Positions 10,401 through 23,613 of a DNA stretch of 64,000 nt are shown here, one piece after another. Below the pieces are notes generated by a model, which was given only the letters and a program-made list of their open reading frames with translations, did no database searches and was not told the DNA's origin. Both the position numbers and the translations under genes were made by a program. Location: NCBI GenBank assembly GCA_001724265.1, contig MEDY01000133.1, forward strand, positions 1 to 64,000. The letters are read 5' to 3'. Positions within the stretch are counted from its first letter, which is position 1; each line of letters begins with the position of its first letter. Source of the DNA: Rhizaria sp. SCN 62-66 (taxonomy: Eukaryota; Rhizaria, unplaced).

Positions 10401-11542
10401 ATTAATTGTCACCTATCAGTCAGTTTTTTCCTGAAAAGACTCTCTTACAGATATGAAAAGATGATGCGTTTCCAGTTGGCGAGGCTGCTCATGGAGGCAA
10501 AGCAAGTTAACAGACATGGAGAGCTTGTGAGCTTAAAAATAAGTTAATTGGCTATACGATTGTCATAATGTAACTAAATCACTGCTGCGTTGCAATCTAT
10601 CTTATCAACGCGCAAAAGAAACTGCGGAATGGCTCTGTAAAATGCAATCGTATTCCAACTTCCCCCCTCTCTCACACACCTTGGGTCTAGTCTTGCGCCT
10701 TGGTAGTTCGTCAGCGACCACGGTCACTGCAGTCACAGACCGGCCAGTGAGGTACCAGTGACTAGTTTGAGAAGCTGATGACAGCTTCGAGTTAGTTTCC
10801 AAAGTCTCACATCACCAGTATATTTCTCGACGTGAGGTACAGGATTACGTACGTAGACAGATCTCGATCAACTTGTACTCTGAGATAACAGGTGTCACGT
10901 GCCAAAGTCGAGCAGCTTTTGAGTTATTGTCAAAGATGATTTACGGGACGCGGTTACCAAGAATTTAACAGCCAGCAACGGCGCTGAAATTTGTCGCTTT
11001 GTGTATAAATATGATAAGCTGTCGTCTCTAGGTGCAAAGGACTCACGACAACTGCATGCGAAGCGATAACGGTACGTTTGTGAAGCCGTAACGCTCACCC
11101 TTGCAGATTTCTAAAAATGAATTTGATCACAACAGTATACTAGATAAGCTTTGAGGGACGTTTTACCACACAGCAAGTGAGCGAATTAATAAAAATTCTT
11201 CATTGGACGTACACACAGATTAAAACATTGACGATAAAGGACACATTAAAATACGCATTAAAACACACTTGACTTAAAAAAAATACAACATGAAACGAAA
11301 CTCATCATTGCTTTCCACCGAGACATGGGATGACAACACATTAATTGGCACTTATAATAAAACTTAAACACTCGCGCAATTTCGGCATTGCAGTTCAATC
11401 AAGGAATAGTGATAATAAGCCTATGAGCTTCCTGCAAGTTAGACTTAGCCCATTAATGACAGCATTCGCTGCGCGTAACCGCTACAGTGCATCGTCAAAA
11501 GCTTTGGGCGCGTACAACAGAAGCCGTTACAGAACGTGATGG
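10401..11542. other. Intergenic spacer, 1142 bp
   Basis: This AT-rich sequence lies between the 5' end of kinase gene 1 and the 3' end of XPF, both on the - strand. It should contain the promoter of the kinase gene and the 3' UTR of XPF. Only short frames without recognisable content are seen; no RNA gene or repeat was found. Confidence 0.5.
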
Positions 11543-14500
11543 TTATGAGTCGATGCCATTGAGAAACCGATACAGCTTGCGCGCGTTATTCTCCCCGACA
11601 CCAGGAACTGTCTTGATCTGTTCCTCAGTAGCCTGACTGAGCGCAGCCAGCGATGAAAACGCGCGCGCAATCTGCGGAGCTGACGCCGGCGTTACACCTA
11701 CGAAACACAAAGATAACACAAAATAACGTTAGAATAGTGATCAGATTTACGGATTCGATTGCGATTATTGCTAATCATGAAATCCGGCGATTCATAGTTC
11801 AGATTTAACCACTTACCTGGAAGTGCTTTCAGGATATCAGTCGCTCGAGTTGATGCCCGCTTGGAAAACGGCCCACCGTCACTGCTCACAGTCGCCACAG
11901 CCAGCGCACGCGCACTACTTGCGCGATTGGAGTCGCTCACTGACGTTCGCGTCGGTTGGGAGTCCACGTCTGTAGTTTCGGCGGTCGCAGCGTTGTTCTT
12001 GTTGGGATTGACTAACCGTCCGATCGCAGAATCTGCAGGAACGCTAACAGTCACACGATTCGCAGTTACACCAGAGTTAGCATTGGCGCTAGCCACGTTG
12101 GCATTCAAGTTGGCCTCCGCGACAGCGGCGGGCACATCCATAGTCCCGCTGTGGGTCGGCAACGGAGGCTCAGGCCGGCCGCGCTTAAGCTGAAGGAAGA
12201 TTGATGACGAGTGTTGAGGTCCCCGGGACCAGAGCTGAACAAGACAACGCGAATATGAACATAAAATGAGGCCAAATGATCGAATCCAAAAAAAGAAATT
12301 GAAAAATTACTCATGCACATGGGTAAAAATAAATCGATACACGTTATGATTATGATTGACAAAACGTTGGATATTTGAAGAACGTACGAGGCGCATTGTA
12401 GGGAAGCGAATCACCAAATCAACCAACAACGTTCCAATTGATCGCGAGTTCAAATTAGGTGTCACCCACGTCGGCCCGCCTGTACTAGCACTGCTGCTAA
12501 CATTCGCACTCGCAGCGGCACTCGCATTTGCATTGGGGCGTTGTTGACCTGCAGAACCCTGGGTATGACTCTGGTTACCCATAATTGTCGACGTTGCTGA
12601 ATTGCTCGGGCTCGCCTCCATCACCACGCCCATATCAGCGTAAAGTGATTGTAAGTACCGCCGAGACAACGCCCCCGCGCCCGCTGTGCCACCGCCCGCG
12701 CCGTACACGGGCACCAGCCCGAATCCACCGCCGGCCTCAGCGTCTGTCTCAATCAATAGTAAAGGGGCGGGGATAGTGCGCGTTAACGTGCGCATTTGCG
12801 ACAATAGGCGCGGGGTGATGTCGGTAATTCCAGGGCCAGGTTGCGATGGACGCAGTGACTGTGACAAATCGGGAAGAGACTTGCGCTCGACAATGAGAGA
12901 CGGCGTGAGCAGAAAGTCACCAATTGACAACGTCGACGGTACGAGCTAAGAGGGCAACCAACAGGCAAAAAAACATGAGCTATTACAAAGGATGTGTTTT
13001 CTTATCGCATGTATCTGATGCATAGTTGGTGTCAAGCAAGAAATAACACATTTCACCAAATTGTAAGTCAACCTATGCTCGACATCAGAACGTACCTCAA
13101 TTCCTGCAGCGTCAAGGGCGGCGGGAAGTTTCGAGTTAAACTCGCGGATATCCACGACAACCACAGGCCTGCGCAGTGCAAGTAGCCGCGCCGCCCATAG
13201 ATCGCTTCCGAAGCCGCCCACTAGCTGGCCGCCACCGCCACCAGCGTCACTGCTGCTGAGAGAAGTGAGAGCTGTTGCGAGTGCGGAGGACGAGGCGTGC
13301 GGACCGAGTCCCCTGAGAGCGTCTGCTTCACTGCCGCTAAGCCCAGCAGCTGCAGCAGCACTCGCGCTGCCCGCATTTGCTGTCGCTGTTGAACCTGGCG
13401 CGACACCGCCACGACGGGTGCTATTTGTGCCGGTGCGTGCGTCCTGAGCGGCGTTGTAGTCATCAAGCGCGCTGCGGGCCTTTGTGCGCTCGAGTAAGGA
13501 TGCGAAAGATGACGCGCCGCGGCGGGCGCTGTCGGCGTCAACGTCGGATCCAATCTCAATAGCAGAGGCGGCCAGTGCTGCAATAAAACGTCATCAAATC
13601 AAATGTAAGAAGTAAAAGTAAGCACATGAGGCAAGGTACATTCAAGAGCCAGTTGATTAAGGGCAATACACCAAACACACAAGAATTCAGATACAGTTAT
13701 AAAAACGATTGTTTGATCTTCGGGATACGAATGTACCGTCGCCATAATGCGTTAGGCTCGACTCTGTTGCCGCTCCAGACGCTGTTGGACTAGCGCTTGT
13801 AACGGTATAGTTAGGGTTCGCGCGTGCGGCCAGCAGCCTGCGTTTGGCTTGAGCTGCAGTCTCCGTCAGCACCATTGTCGCGCGGCACTCGATCAACGTG
13901 TCAAACGCAGATGCCTCTGCAGCAGCAGCACTCGCGACCGCCGCAGCAGCGCTGGCGGGAGCATACGCGTTTCGCTTACTATTCGAGTCGCTAGTCGGTG
14001 CTTGTTGTGCGAGGACAAATACGCGCGGTCGAGCAACGCTCCAGAGTGACTCGACAACTGCAGTAGCGCTTGAGATCGACGACGTCGAGTCACCAAGCGA
14101 ATGTTTCTTGTTGGTAAGCGGGAGAGTGATTTCAAGCTCCCAAGGACTTACAGTCGCGGGTAAAGGGCTTGCAGAGATACTGATGTCGACGGAGTTGTTG
14201 CCTTCGTGCAGCAGAGAAGTTAAGCCTCTGCCTCCAACATGACAGTCGGCAAGCTTGTTCGTAAGGCACTCACAGCAAGAGTCGTAACTACCATTGTCAT
14301 CGCTGATATTACACTTGCAGCGGATCACGAGCGTCACAGTGACGACAGCCGCACCAGCAGCAACGCAGGCTCTGAGATCAACAGTGTTAGTAATATCAGG
14401 TGCAAGCTCAAGAGCCACAGACGCCGGCAAGACAGCAGCACTTGGCAGTGCGTCAAGCGAGTTTGAACATGTCTGTGGGCCGGAAGTGCCTTCTGTAACG

Positions 14501-17500
14501 GCAGTAGCAATAGAGCTAGCTCCACCACTGTTCGCGCTCGTCGAGCTTACAGTATTGTTGTTATTGTTAATCGCAGCAGCAGGGCCGTAGATGCTGTCAC
14601 GCACGCTAACAACGGGGGCTTGATCAGGCACCAGTGCGAATATGAACGTGACACGCATAGTCTTGAAGCTAAGCCGCTCCGTGACACCGCGGTGCGATGC
14701 GAGAAGTGAAGAGACTTTGGGCAGCGCAGAAGAGGTGTACAGAGGTGCTAAGTGACCATGGGCAGTGAGGGCAGTGCGACTGTGAGCAGAGCCAATCAAG
14801 ACCATTGCAATAGGGCTCATCGTGCCGATAACGGTGACATCATGAGTTCTCGCACTTGAGCTCGTGTTATATGCAGCGCTGCTTGCCACGCTTCTAATCT
14901 CATCGTCAGTCATGTTCGTTGCTGTCCGGTCACTGGAGTCCGTCATCTTCTCACTGGCGGTGTTAGCATCACCGTTACTGTTTGTATCATTCACTACAGG
15001 TAATTGGCCGCTGATGGATGACATTGTGTTCGAGACTGAGGGAAGATTCCAGCGCCATGCGCGGCTAAACTTCTGCGTCCCAGGGGGGCACCGGCAAAGG
15101 GCACGCAACGCACTTAACTCGGTACCGCTAACATCAGATGCACCAGATGCACTTGCAGCTAAACCAGAAACGCCTGAGCTTGACACATTTAAAGCTGCGT
15201 TGACTGCATCAAGCTCTGCTTCAGCTTCGGCCTCAGCATCAGCGTCTGCCTCGGCCTCGGCCTCAGCTGCCTCAGCAACTGCTTCCACGAGTAAAGCAGC
15301 GGACGAAGACTCGCGCTGATTGACACTCGGCCGCGTCGGTTGCAGTGCAAAGAGCGGTAAGTAACCGGATGATGTAAGTACCACCGCAGCATCCATCCAC
15401 TTAGATCCCCAGCCAGTAGCGGCGGTTGTTGCGACTGCAGCAGAGGCAGCGGCGATAAGTGACGGGGCGGGGCCTGTAACGAGACTAGGCACAGTCATGG
15501 GCACGACCTTCTCACAGACGTAACGACTGCTACCAACCGCTACCTCAATACCGCTGGCGAGACTGCCCTTATTGGTGTCATTATGCATGTGTGTGAATGC
15601 ACGAGCCTTCGCTTTAGCAAGCGCATCTGTAGCTTGGAGGCGATGTAGCGCATGTGCTGTCAACCAACCGCAGCTTGCGCCAGATCCGCTTGAAACAACG
15701 ACGACAGGAGAAGCAGGAACAGTGTCAGCCGTGCGACTGCTATCAGTCTCATGGATCGCGCTAGTGGTAGAACGTGGGGTACTTAGATCAGCGTAAGTAC
15801 CAGTAGCTGTGTTGCGCAGTCCGGTGATTGCTGTGAATGCAGCGCTGAGTGGAGTTAGCGCCAACTGGCCCTTCGTATGCGCTGCAGCCCAGAGCTCAGT
15901 CGCCCGCAGAGCTGGCAGTGTCGGTGCAGCAATCACGACTGCCGCGGGGACCGGGGTGGTGACCGTGAGCACGGAGGGTAAGAGACGTGAAGGGATGGCG
16001 ATCACGGTCACCGGGATTGCAATGGCACCCACACCGCCGTTGTCGACACTCATAGAGCTCTGCTGAACTGAATGCACTGCACCAAGTTTACTCCACGCTT
16101 TTGACGAGAGCAGCTTTTTGGGCAGTGAAAGATCGATGCCAGGTGAAAACACGGAAAAATGGCTGACGTGGACACTAATCGAAGAAGAGGAGCTTGCGCT
16201 GCCAATGTTTGACGTTGAAACGAATGTGCCACTTTTGTTCTCGGTCTCATTATCATCATCATCATCATCGTCATCGTCGTCGTTGTCGTCGGCGCCAATA
16301 TCGTCGTTATTGAGAGTAGGATCGATCTCGTCATCGCTGGCCTGCACACTGTGGAGGCCGTCATCGTCGACACTGATATCAATGCTGTTCATGTTGTCGT
16401 CGCCATTCTCGCTCGCGCCACCATCATCGTCGTTGTTGGCAACGGCGCTTGTGGTACTTTCAGATACACCCTTGGATTTGGATGACCATGCTGCCTTTGT
16501 CGGGGTACCTTTGCTTTTACTCCTCACCTTCTCGCGCGTTGCACTCACAAAACTCACACCGGCGCTTTTCTGCTGTTCCTCGAGCCTCAAGAGCTGTTGC
16601 TTCTTGTAGTACGCTAACTGTGACTTTTCACGCTCAACGTGCGCCCTTGCCATCTCCGCAGCCGCTGCTTCACGCAATAACCACGTCTCAACTCGCTCGG
16701 CCAACAGGGGCGGCTTAGCATAAATGCCGCCAGATGGGTCGGTAACATAAGCCGCATTGTATGTCCGCAAAGCAAAGAGTTCTCGTTCAATAGCTGCATA
16801 CGGCGAGGAAGTGCTATTGATCGAACCACCGGAGGCAGAGACAGGAACAACAGTCGCAGCCGCTGAAAGCAGCGGTGGCAAACAGTCAATCGAGGGAGCA
16901 GTGCGCTTACGTGAATATAAGCCGCCAGGCGCTGGCGCTGAGCCGGCAGAAGTAGAGGTAGAGCTGCTGCTGGCATGTTGTGTCTGTGGTTGTTGCTGCT
17001 GTTGTTGCTGCTGTTGGAGAAGTTGTTGCTGTTGTTGCTGTTGATGTTGCTTGAGTTGCTGTTGGGGCGCGATTTTCAGGTAAGCCGCGAGCGCTGCCCG
17101 TTGAGCGAGCGGCAACAATGGCGGGATACAGCAACAACGACTGTCGTGACCATAGAAGCGACTGTGACCGTGAGCATCAGACTTGTTTGCTCCGGGAACA
17201 AGGTGGCTGTGCACAGGACAGCGGGATACGAGCTGCGGCAGTAGGTTCACAAGCAGTGCCAGAGACGGAGGTTTGGGTACACCGGCACAAACAGTCAACA
17301 AACCGTTCATATAAGCATCACGCTCACTTGCTGTGGCTGCAGCTGCACAACTCGATGCTGAAGTTGTGGTGAAATGATGCGGAGTACTTAGATTCGACGT
17401 CAACGCCACCTCTTGTAAGTACTGTTCCCAGCGGCGCCGCAGCACGCTGCCCCGTACAGCGTCCACGGCAGATGCGTTAACGCAGTGCGGATTCTGCCGA

Positions 17501-20500
17501 GACCTTGGATCGTCATCGTCGCCACGGTCAGCAGCAACAGCAGCAGAAACACTGGACTTTGACTTGGTAGCACTGAGATTCGCCAGTGCAGCTTTGAGGT
17601 ATGATGAGACTGTACCGAGCGTGCCACCAGAGTTGACTGCGACTATGACAGTCAAAGCACCTGCAGTGCTAACGGCGCTGCTGCTACCAGAAAAGCTGCT
17701 GTTACAATTGACGCCAGCGTTGTAGATTGACGCCGAGGTAAACGCAGCGATGGCTCGTGCGTCTGACTCGTCTAAGTCCCTGGCGTCGCTGTAAGTACTC
17801 TCGTTCTGAGAGGAGTCTTGAGTGGTTTGCTGGTGATCAACTTCGACGTGTCCATGAGGGCCGAGCCGTGTAAGCACCCCCTTAGAGCTCGACGGCGGCG
17901 CGAGCCTGTGACGCAGCCGGTTTAGGTGCTTGATGATGCGCACTGCCCGCTCTGCAGCAGCGGTCGCGGCACTAGCAGCGGTTGCGGCGGCTGTTTCTAA
18001 CGTTGGATCAGTCTCCAACACAGGCCTGAGGACAGTGGCACCGAGACCGAGCGTGCTACTCACAGTCACTTGCGTCGCAATATTGCTCCCAAAAGTCACT
18101 GCAGACACAGTCGTACTGGCGCCGCCACTGGCACTCTCACTTGCACTCGAACTCGCACTCGCAGTGTCATTACTATCACGGTCACCGTCTTCGATATAAT
18201 CATTGCTCTTCCTACCCTTAGTCGCTGTAAGGGTTTTCTTCAGCTGATGTTGGTGTTGTTGTGTTGAAGTCTCTCCGTGCAACTCCGCCTTTGTCGGTTT
18301 CCCAAGATGGCTCAGATCCCAGTCAATCACAAACACCCTTGCCTTTGCTGCACTCAACAGCTCTTGTCCAGCCGATGTCAGAGCCCACAGCCCACCACCG
18401 CCCCCGGGCCGCGCTAGCAAGGGGCCCAAAGTTACTGCAGCAGCGTCAGTTAAACCAATGCCGCCACCGCTGCCACTGCGGCCGTATTTGTAGCCTGACG
18501 ATGTTGACGACGAGAAAGTTAAGCCGCTGCCGCCCTTAGAGCTGGACTGTGCAGAGTACTTGGACGCGCGGGCACGGGAAGACGCTTGTAGAGCTTGATC
18601 AAGCACGGCTAACGGTGAGAAGTTAAGCCGCGTGCTGACACCAACGATACTCACATTCGCGCCAGAGCCAGCGCTCAAACTAGAACTTGGGTTTGCAGTC
18701 GCGCTAGAGCTGCTGCTGTTGTTATTAGCTGGGCTGTTATCGTATGAGATGAGAGTGCTTGTGGTGATGCTAGCAGTGCTGTTTGTGACCGCATTGCCAC
18801 CCCGCGTCGCCGCAGTGCGTGCGTCTTGATAAGCCGATAACACAGTGCGGTAAAAGTCAATAGAGTCGGAAGTGTGGAGGACCGAAAAAAGGTGTTTCAG
18901 AACACAGAGATCGATGAGGCATGCTAATGTGGGCGCAGCAAGAGCGGGTGCCGCGACGATCAGACGACTCGGCAACACTGAAGGGAGCCCGGATCCAGAT
19001 GATGATGACAATGACGACGCTGCTGCTGATGACTGTGACTCGGCAGAGAGAGACGAACTTCCGCCATCGCGCTTGTTGCTTTGAGTGTAAGCGAATGCGT
19101 TGTTCGTCGAGAGTGATGTAAGTACCAGTGCCGTCACAGCACTTAGAATGTCTTCGAGTGACATACCGCCGCTGCCACTGTTAGCACCCTGAGTGTTACC
19201 TACAGTTGCAGTCGCTTGATCAGCAGTGTCTAAGTACCCGTCAGATGTGAGTACCCCAGCTCCAAGCACAGTGCTCACAGTCATTTGACTGCATACGCAG
19301 CCGCCACTGCCACCAAAGCTATTCTCTGCTTCACCACCAGTGCTAGTGGTGTGGGCGCTGTTGTTCACGCTGACGCTGCCCTTGTTCATGGTCACAACCT
19401 CGGTCACAAGTGACTGGACCAGCTTCAGCAGCAGCGCTCGCACACGGACAACGCCAGCCGACTGTGTCGCCGGCACGGATACCACCGCGGCCGCAGCCGC
19501 GGGTCGCAGTCGCCACGCGCCCGCTCCGGCTGAACCATCTCCACTTTGTGCGGCTGTGCTGGAAGTGGAGAGGTGTCCAAGAACCGAAAAAACAGCCACA
19601 CGCCATGACATCGCACCTGCAACACCAGAAGTGAATAATGAGTGAGAGTCAGATTGCGAGCGCAGAGCAGGTGGCTGCGGGCCCGTGTTTTCACTGCTGT
19701 TCGGTGACTGTAGGCAGAGGTTGGCGAGTGCGGTGAGCAAATGGTTGGTTGGAGCAGAGGCAGAGACTGCGTTGCGCACAGTCAAAGGGATACTACTCAC
19801 GGTCGCTTGGCTTGTCACGAGAGTGTACGCCTCCGAAGCGAGAGCTGTGGCAGCACGCGAACTCATGGCATCATCGTCACTTGCACTCGAACTCGGACTC
19901 ACACTCGCACGAGAGCCTGCGTGACGAATGTTCGAGAGATGTGGCGCTAGAGTTGGGGGGCATGACGGCTGCGGCAACGATAGCAGGACTAACACTGCTA
20001 CGAGAGTCTCCAAGACGCTGACTAAGGGGGTACTTAGGTGGCCATCGTTCGAGGTGCCTCCAGGAGCCGGCGTTGCAGCCCGCGATGGCTCAGAGCCTGG
20101 CTGTTGCTGTTGCTGATGTAGTTGTTGTAAGTAGACATGCGTCAACGCAAGAGCGAATAGTTCGACAAGTGACTGGGATTCAAGCGACCGTGAGCGCAAC
20201 CGAGATAACTGCAATCCAGCAGATACGGATGGCTGCGTTGCAAGTGATTGTGCGTGCATCAGAGCTGATGACATCTCGGACTCGGAACGGACAGTGTACA
20301 TCTACTGCAGGCTGCTACTCCTTCCCTCAAACGACTGTGGCGGTGAGTTGGTAGCTGCTCCCGCAGCGTAACCGACCGCGGCTGCGGTCGCCGCCGCCAC
20401 AGACACTGCTGATGTCACCGCGGATGCGACTATGCCAGCGAGCGACGCGAGCCGCTGCGCATGCCAGTGAATTCCTGGCAAAACAGCAGCGCCATATCCA

Positions 20501-21906
20501 ATGGGGGGGCCACTGGGAACAACATACGCTGGCTGTTGCCAACTACTCGAGTCTGTGATGTTAATGCGAGAGCTCGCGCTCGCGTTTGCAGAAGTGTTTG
20601 TGGTGTTGACGGTGGTGTTGCTGAAACGAGGGGGAGTGTAGTCGTAACCACGACTAGTGCATTCCATGACCCACAACGCTTGCTCACAGTCACTCTCATA
20701 CTGCTCCGGATCAGTCACAGTCCGTTCTGACAGATGAGACAGCTCACAGTCAGTGTCTGTCCGCTGCACACGGTCACTCGTCGACTGCTCACGGTCACTC
20801 ATGGCAGTGCCACCAAGCTGAGTGACCATGAGCCCGCCAAAAGGCCGATTAGCATTGGAACTCACACCCGCACGTGTACTTGCAACGACAGTCGTCGTAT
20901 CACTGGCGTCGGCTTTGGTGGCTGTGAGCACGATCGGTGCCTGTTGTAGCAACAACGACTGTAGTGCCCTCGGCCAAACTGACTGCTGCTGATGCTGATG
21001 TGACACCGGTGACTGCGGCCGCGTCATTCCCTCTCCAGACCTCAGAAGCAAAGGGCGCAGATGAAAACCCGCGGGACTCGTGGTCAGAAGCACCTGCGGC
21101 GACTGTGGCCACGCCTGCGCCCTCTGCGGCTCTAGCCCCGCCACCACAAGTGCGTTGAACCGCGGCCACAGCCGAATGCGACTCAACGTCAAAGCCCTGA
21201 GCAGCCTCTCGAGCGCCAGACCGCCGCCGCGGGCCACAGCCAGGGGGTCGTCGGTCAGAGAGGAGACGAAGGCAGAGGCGGGAGCGCGGGTACGGAAGAG
21301 TCGCAGTGCGAACTCGTAGTGGCTACCGCTACTAGCGCCGCTGCCGCCGCTGCCGCTGTCGCCAGCGTTACTGTTTGCACTTGTGGTAGTCGCAGTCGTG
21401 GCCGTAGCAGCAGGAGCGGCGCTCCCGTCGCTCGCGCCATCGCTGGAGGCGGGTGTGGCTGCGGCTGCGGCCGCCGCGGCTGATGCAGTGGTTGGGAGAG
21501 CGATGGTGGTGGAGGATTGAGGGCGCAACAGCAATAGCCCAGTCAAAGCAGCGTAAGGGATCGTGTGCGAGAGGATGTCGACAATTAAGTTGCGTGGGGT
21601 GGTGGCAACAACGCCGCCGGCAAGGTATGCGTGCTGGCGCTCAAGAGGGGTTGAGGACGTGAGATATGTGATGGGTTTTAGCCGTGCAGCTGTTAACGCC
21701 ACAGACAATAACTCGCACTGACTTGCAGTCATGCCGAGCACGAGCAGAAGCGATCGCGGGGTTGCATAGCGCGCAAGGTAGGATAGCAGAACAGCGTCGG
21801 GGGCGAGACCTGTGCCCAGGACGACGAGGGTGTCTGGTGTGGCGAGATCAGAGACGATGGGGGCGAGGAAGCGGAGGGACTGGACCTCGGTCCATAACGC
21901 GCTCAT
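11543..21906 (-). CDS. ERCC4: Giant XPF/ERCC4-type structure-specific endonuclease (one in-frame TAG)
   Basis: Five - strand exons, 21906-13737, 13577-13096, 12945-12388, 12234-11817 and 11697-11543, encode 3260 residues and end with TAA. Human XPF has about 916. Donors are GTACAT, GTACGT, GTACGT and GTAAGT. The inactive helicase-like part is recognisable at the N-terminus (DTLVVLGTGLAPDAVLLSYL, GGVVATTPRNLIVDIL, IPYAALTGLLLLRP, EFALRLFRT, RLWPRF). Ser/Ala/Thr/Gln-rich inserts of hundreds of residues then separate short conserved pieces such as GLWALTSAG...ARVFVIDW. The ERCC4 nuclease follows at about residues 2862-2911: VVVVDIREF, GDFLLTPSLIVERKSLPDL. The tail holds tandem helix-hairpin-helix motifs (LPGVTPASAPQIARAF, VPGVGENNARKLYRFL). 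The family cuts 5' of DNA lesions with an ERCC1 partner in nucleotide excision and crosslink repair. TAG at 20304-20302 (residue 535) is in frame and joins the two halves. Confidence 0.9.
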
Positions 21907-22467
21907 CGGTCCCCAGGATATGCGCTCTTAGGCAGGGATTTTAAAATAGGCTAAGAAACATATAAGATAAATAATCGTGCTAGGTTAGAATGTGATTGTT
22001 TTGAACTCACTGACGGAAGATTGGGCGAGATATCCAAAGGGGAAGATCTGCAACTTAAGGCGGGCAACGAGATCCATCTGATCAAGAACAGCTGGCGAAA
22101 CCACATATGGACTGAATCGAACAGGTATATCTTTACCTATGGAATTAAAACACCCCTATATAAAATAACTGTGTATGGTTGGCTTTATAATCACGGGGTG
22201 GCCATAGAGCAGATATTTATCCTTGTCAAAGACGCAAAATGCAACTCGGAACACTCATCGCAACTCAGGCTACCATGTCACGATCCATGATTGCACAGTC
22301 ATCGCAGTAGCACTAAAACACAAGTCAAATACACTAGAATGCGTAGCTTTGATATTATAATCATTCATATGCAACTCAGCGCATCCGACTTAGGCGTGTC
22401 GTTATCTCGACGGTCACCTGTTCTAGTCATACTCTTTTTCGATCGACTGTTACAGCTCTTCCAACGT
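21907..22467. other. Intergenic spacer, 561 bp
   Basis: This AT-rich spacer lies between the XPF start (- strand) and the 3' end of the RNPS1-like gene (- strand). It presumably carries the XPF promoter and the RNPS1-like 3' UTR. A short + strand frame at 22021-22290 has no ATG and no recognisable content. Confidence 0.5.
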
Positions 22468-23613
22468 TCACCGGTTTGCACTGGCGTTGCCCTGGCCCTG
22501 ACCTTGATTGTTGTTGTTGCGAGCAGGGCTATGTGAATCAATGTTAGGCCGCCCACCACCACCGCCGCCGAAACTACCACGGTTCTTATTGCCACCCCTG
22601 TTGTTATGGCCGCCGCCAAAGCCACTGCCACGACGTTGCTGCTGTTGCTGCTGCCCCCGGCCACGGTCACGGTCACCGCCGTAGCCGCCGCCGCCGCCGC
22701 CGCCGCCACGGCCCCAGCCGCCGTCGCCACCCCGGTCACCCCGGTCACGGTCGTTGTCATAGTAACGAGGCGGGGGTGAGCGGGAGCGGGAGCGGGAGCG
22801 TGACCACGAACGGCCGTAGCCAGGGTGACCGCGGCCACCAAAACGCGACGGTGGCGGCGGCGGCGGGCGTTGAGGGTACACAAACGCGACGTCGATCGTA
22901 TTACCGTCAATCGCGCCGCCATTGAGCGCACGCTTCGCCCTGTGTGCGTCTTCAAGAGTCGCCATGCAGATATAACACGTGCCGACGGGAATGCGGAAAA
23001 CAGCCTCGCGAACAAGCTCGACATACTCAACAGTACCGAAATGTGAGAAGATTTCGAAGACGTGTTTATCGTGGACGTTGCGCGTCAGGTTCGTCGCCAC
23101 TAGAAGCCGGGGATTTGGGGAGGTCGAGCGCGAGCGCGAGCGCGAGCGCTGGCGCGGCGACCAAGAACGCGAGCGTGACCGTGAGTGTGGGCGACGAGGA
23201 GGAGGAGGAGACCGTGACCGTGAGCTGCGGCGGTAACCACCGGCACCGGGAGGTGGGGAGCGAGAGCCGCGGCGGTAGCCACCACCAGCGGGGGCGCCGC
23301 TACCGCCGCCGCCGCCGCCGCGAGGAGGAGAGCGGGAGCGGGAGCGAGAGCGGCGGTGCGGGGGTCCTGCGTTGCTACCCGTCGCAGCGGAGGAAGGAAC
23401 TGCACTGGCGCGAGGGGGAGGGGAAGGGGAGCGAGGGCGGCGGTGGTTGGGGGGACTGCGGGAGCGGCTGCGGGAGTGTGAGCGACCGTGGGAGTAGTCA
23501 CGGCGTGCATAACTAGGGGAGAAAGCGTTTGCAGGAGGAGCAGAGCCGTGGGAAGACGAAGGACCGCCAGCGGGACGGGCGGGGGAAGGGTCGCCGGCCC
23601 GAAGCGATGACAT
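22468..23613 (-). CDS. RNPS1: RNPS1-like SR protein with one RRM
   Basis: A single exon encodes 381 residues and ends with TGA. Residues 1-168 are Arg/Ser- and Pro/Gly-rich with many RS and RSPP repeats. One RRM spans about 171-252: LLVATNLTRNVHDKHVFEIF, FGTVEYVELV, GTCYICMATLEDAHRAKRAL and GGAIDGNTIDVAFVYP. The LTRNV start, the spacing and the GGxIDG signature fit RNPS1, a splicing activator and exon-junction-complex peripheral factor, better than other SR proteins. The C-terminus is Gly/Arg-rich with RGG-like segments and ends in an Asn/Gln tail. Nuclear RNA binding is expected. The start at 23613 opens MSSLRAGD; no upstream ATG in frame is better. A generic RS-domain RRM protein is the alternative. 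Confidence 0.8.
   Translation of the reverse strand: MSSLRAGDPSPARPAGGPSSSHGSAPPANAFSPSYARRDYSHGRSHSRSRSRSPPNHRRPRSPSPPPRASAVPSSAATGSNAGPPHRRSRSRSRSPPRGGGGGGSGAPAGGGYRRGSRSPPPGAGGYRRSSRSRSPPPPRRPHSRSRSRSWSPRQRSRSRSRSTSPNPRLLVATNLTRNVHDKHVFEIFSHFGTVEYVELVREAVFRIPVGTCYICMATLEDAHRAKRALNGGAIDGNTIDVAFVYPQRPPPPPPSRFGGRGHPGYGRSWSRSRSRSRSPPPRYYDNDRDRGDRGGDGGWGRGGGGGGGGYGGDRDRGRGQQQQQQRRGSGFGGGHNNRGGNKNRGSFGGGGGGRPNIDSHSPARNNNNQGQGQGNASANR

Noticed and set aside
22021-22290. 89-codon + strand frame between XPF and the RNPS1-like gene
   Set aside because: There is no ATG start, AT-rich codons and no recognisable motif; it overlaps the expected promoter and UTR sequence.
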